The notes under the pieces were generated by a model, which searched no databases, was not told the origin of the DNA, and worked only from the letters and a program-made list of their open reading frames with translations. This document shows positions 11,419 to 13,032 of a stretch of 13,032 nucleotides of DNA, one piece after another. This DNA comes from an uncultured Collinsella sp. (GTDB lineage Bacteria > Actinomycetota > Coriobacteriia > Coriobacteriales > Coriobacteriaceae). The stretch is from positions 1 to 13,032 of the forward strand of contig CAAFEY010000140.1 of the NCBI GenBank assembly GCA_900761995.1, written 5' to 3'. Position 1 is the first letter of the stretch. Each line of letters begins with the position of its first letter. The position numbers and the translations under genes were made by a program.

Positions 11419-13032
11419 ATGGAATTTTACGCAAGCTGCCCCGAGGGCTTTGAGTCCGCACTCGCCGATGAGCTTAAACGCCTCGGGCTTTCGCATGTCC
11501 GCCGCCTGAAGGGCCGCGCTACGTTTGAGGGCGAGCTCGAAGAGGGCTACCGCGCCTGTCTGTGGTCGCGCCTGGCCAGCCGCGTGTTTGTAGTGCTTGG
11601 GCGCTTTGAGGCGCAGGATGCCGATGAGTTGTACGACGGCGTTTACGACATCGCCTGGGAAAGCATCGTCCGCCCCGGCGCCACCATCGCCATCACCGCC
11701 CGCGGCGTGACCGAGCAGCTGCGCAACACGCGCTTCTCGGCCCTGCGCGCCAAGGACGCGCTGTGCGACCGTCTGGCCGAGACCACGGGCCGTCGCGCCG
11801 ACGTCGATGCCGCCGACCCCGATGTTCACCTACTGCTTTCGCTGCGTCAGCGCCGCGCGAGCATAAGCCTGGACCTTTCGGGCGACCCGCTGTTCAAACG
11901 CCTGCCGCCCGCTGCGACTCGTGCCGGCGAGGGCGCACACGTGTTGCGCCCCGACTACGCCGCCCTGGTGCTGGCGCAGGTCGGCTGGACCGCACTATGC
12001 GAGCGCGAGCTGACGGCCGACGATTACGAAAACGAAGCCCTGCCCACGCTGATCGACGCCTCATGCGCCGGCGGCGGCCTGCTGTTGGAGGCCGTGAACA
12101 TTCTGACCGACCGCGCCCCGGGCGCTGTGCGCGAGCGCTGGGGCTTTGAGGGCTGGCAGCTGCACGACGCCGCCCTGTGGGAGCAGCTGCTTGCCGAGGC
12201 GCGCGAGCGCGAGGCGGCAGCGCGCGAGCGCCAGGCGCGCATCGTGGCCGTAGACATCGACCCCGCCGCCCGCAAGACCGCCGAGCGCATGGTCAAGAGC
12301 GCTGGCTACAAGCGTTTTGTCGACTTTTGTGCCGCCAAGCCCGCCACCGTGCTGGACCATGCGGGCGCCGTCGCCGGTGCCGCCCTGGTCGCGGACACCA
12401 CCGAGACCCCGCTTTCGCTCATGCACGACGCCATGACGCTGGTCGGCGAGCTGCGCCGCGCGCCCGAGCTCGCTTCGGCACCGGTCGCCGCGCTCACCCG
12501 TGACGGATTGCTGGCCCGCGCGCTCCATGCCGAACCCGCGCGCTCCATCGCCGTTATGCCCAATAACGAGGAGGCGGCTCTTGAGGTTTGGCCCTCGCTC
12601 GACCACGCCGCCGCGGCATTTGAAGCTGCGACCAGCGCAGATGCCGAGGAGCAGACCGCAGACGCTCAAGACGAAACCGCCGACACCCCCACGTCCGAAC
12701 CTGCTGCCACGCTCGACCTGGGCGACGGCAAGCCGCTGCCCGTGCTCATCCCCGAGTCGGAGCAGTTCGCCAACCGCCTGCGCAAGAATGCCCGTCTGCG
12801 TCGCAAGTGGGCAAAGCGCGAGGGCGTGAGCTGCTACCGCGTCTACGATGCCGACCTGCCCGACTACTCCGCCGCCATTGACCTGTACGAGGGCTGCCCG
12901 CAGACGCCGGGCCGCTGGCTCGTCACCGCCGAGTACGCCGCGCCTAAGACCATCGATCCCGCGCTAGCCCAGGCCCGCATGCTCGACATCTTGGCCATCG
13001 CGCCGCGCATCCTGGATGTTCCGGCCGAGCAT
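11419..13032 (+). CDS. rlmL: 23S rRNA guanine methyltransferase RlmKL-type, 3' end beyond window
   Basis: The frame stays open for 538 codons to the window edge, so the C-terminus is missing. RlmKL enzymes methylate 23S rRNA at G2445 (N-terminal RlmL half) and G2069 (C-terminal RlmK half, E. coli numbering). The N-terminus MEFYASCPEGFESALADEL and the THUMP domain (about 45-155), with NTRFSALRAKDALCDRL, fit the family well. SLDLSGDPLFKR follows as in RlmL. The RlmK half begins at about residue 452 with NRLRKNARLRRKWAKREG and CYRVYDADLPDYSAAIDLY, a strong family signature. Between them the RlmL methyltransferase core looks degenerate: DASCAGGGLLLEA (213-225) replaces the usual CGSGT-type loop and no NPPY motif is present. 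A linker rich in acidic residues and alanine (about 400-434) separates the halves. AGAGAGG at 11406-11412 supports the start. Confidence 0.85.
   Translation, partial: MEFYASCPEGFESALADELKRLGLSHVRRLKGRATFEGELEEGYRACLWSRLASRVFVVLGRFEAQDADELYDGVYDIAWESIVRPGATIAITARGVTEQLRNTRFSALRAKDALCDRLAETTGRRADVDAADPDVHLLLSLRQRRASISLDLSGDPLFKRLPPAATRAGEGAHVLRPDYAALVLAQVGWTALCERELTADDYENEALPTLIDASCAGGGLLLEAVNILTDRAPGAVRERWGFEGWQLHDAALWEQLLAEAREREAAARERQARIVAVDIDPAARKTAERMVKSAGYKRFVDFCAAKPATVLDHAGAVAGAALVADTTETPLSLMHDAMTLVGELRRAPELASAPVAALTRDGLLARALHAEPARSIAVMPNNEEAALEVWPSLDHAAAAFEAATSADAEEQTADAQDETADTPTSEPAATLDLGDGKPLPVLIPESEQFANRLRKNARLRRKWAKREGVSCYRVYDADLPDYSAAIDLYEGCPQTPGRWLVTAEYAAPKTIDPALAQARMLDILAIAPRILDVPAEH

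Noticed and set aside
1..13032. CRISPR arrays, tRNA or rRNA genes, insertion sequences, prophage genes
   Set aside because: No regularly spaced repeats, cloverleaf-like sequences, transposase or phage motifs were found on either strand by reading.

Overview
The window looks like a chromosomal segment from a G+C-rich gut actinobacterium of the class Coriobacteriia, most likely Collinsella or a close relative. The grounds are the strong G/C preference at third codon positions, the mix of an ascorbate-type PTS with a short-form transaldolase, and the style of the intergenic palindromes. The genus is an inference from the look of the sequence, not from a search. No tRNA, rRNA, CRISPR array, transposase or phage gene is visible.

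Layout, left to right. (1) 2-2368, + strand: an OFA-type major facilitator transporter followed by a Gfo/Idh/MocA-type NAD(P)-dependent oxidoreductase, with a hairpin between them and a good terminator behind. (2) 2369-5320, + strand: tex, the S1-domain transcription accessory/RNA-binding protein, set between two unusual non-coding regions. The upstream one holds a long inverted repeat (2539-2696). The downstream one holds a second, unrelated inverted repeat wrapped around a terminator, a 19-nt copy of the neighbouring transaldolase 3' end, and a 25-bp-arm hairpin. (3) 5321-6025, - strand: a transaldolase gene standing alone. (4) 6251-9330, - strand: an operon transcribed right to left, second transaldolase, PTS IIA, PTS IIB, PTS IIC (UlaA/SgaT type), ending in a textbook terminator at 6251-6292. 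(5) 9331-9678: a divergent control region with promoter boxes on both strands and several TTTCGA/TTTCAA-type operator candidates. (6) 9679-10470, + strand: a DeoR-family repressor, very probably the local regulator of the operon. (7) 10516-11343, - strand: a Cof-type HAD phosphatase, convergent with the DeoR gene across a shared 17-bp terminator stem. (8) 11419 to the window edge, + strand: a large rRNA methyltransferase of the RlmKL type, cut by the window end.

How the genes work together: the PTS imports and phosphorylates an unidentified sugar or sugar acid, and the co-transcribed transaldolase would feed the product through the non-oxidative pentose phosphate pathway. The DeoR protein would sense a phosphorylated intermediate. 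None of the dedicated ascorbate-catabolism genes (ulaG, ulaD, ulaE, ulaF) is in view, so ascorbate is not established as substrate. The two transaldolases are roughly 80% identical by eye and carry the same active-site residues, which point to true transaldolase rather than fructose-6-phosphate aldolase.

The features most worth a second look are the two structured repeat regions around tex, the RlmKL protein whose N-terminal methyltransferase half lacks its usual catalytic motifs, and the operator array between the PTS operon and the DeoR gene. I did not find a clear wholly new multi-gene system here.
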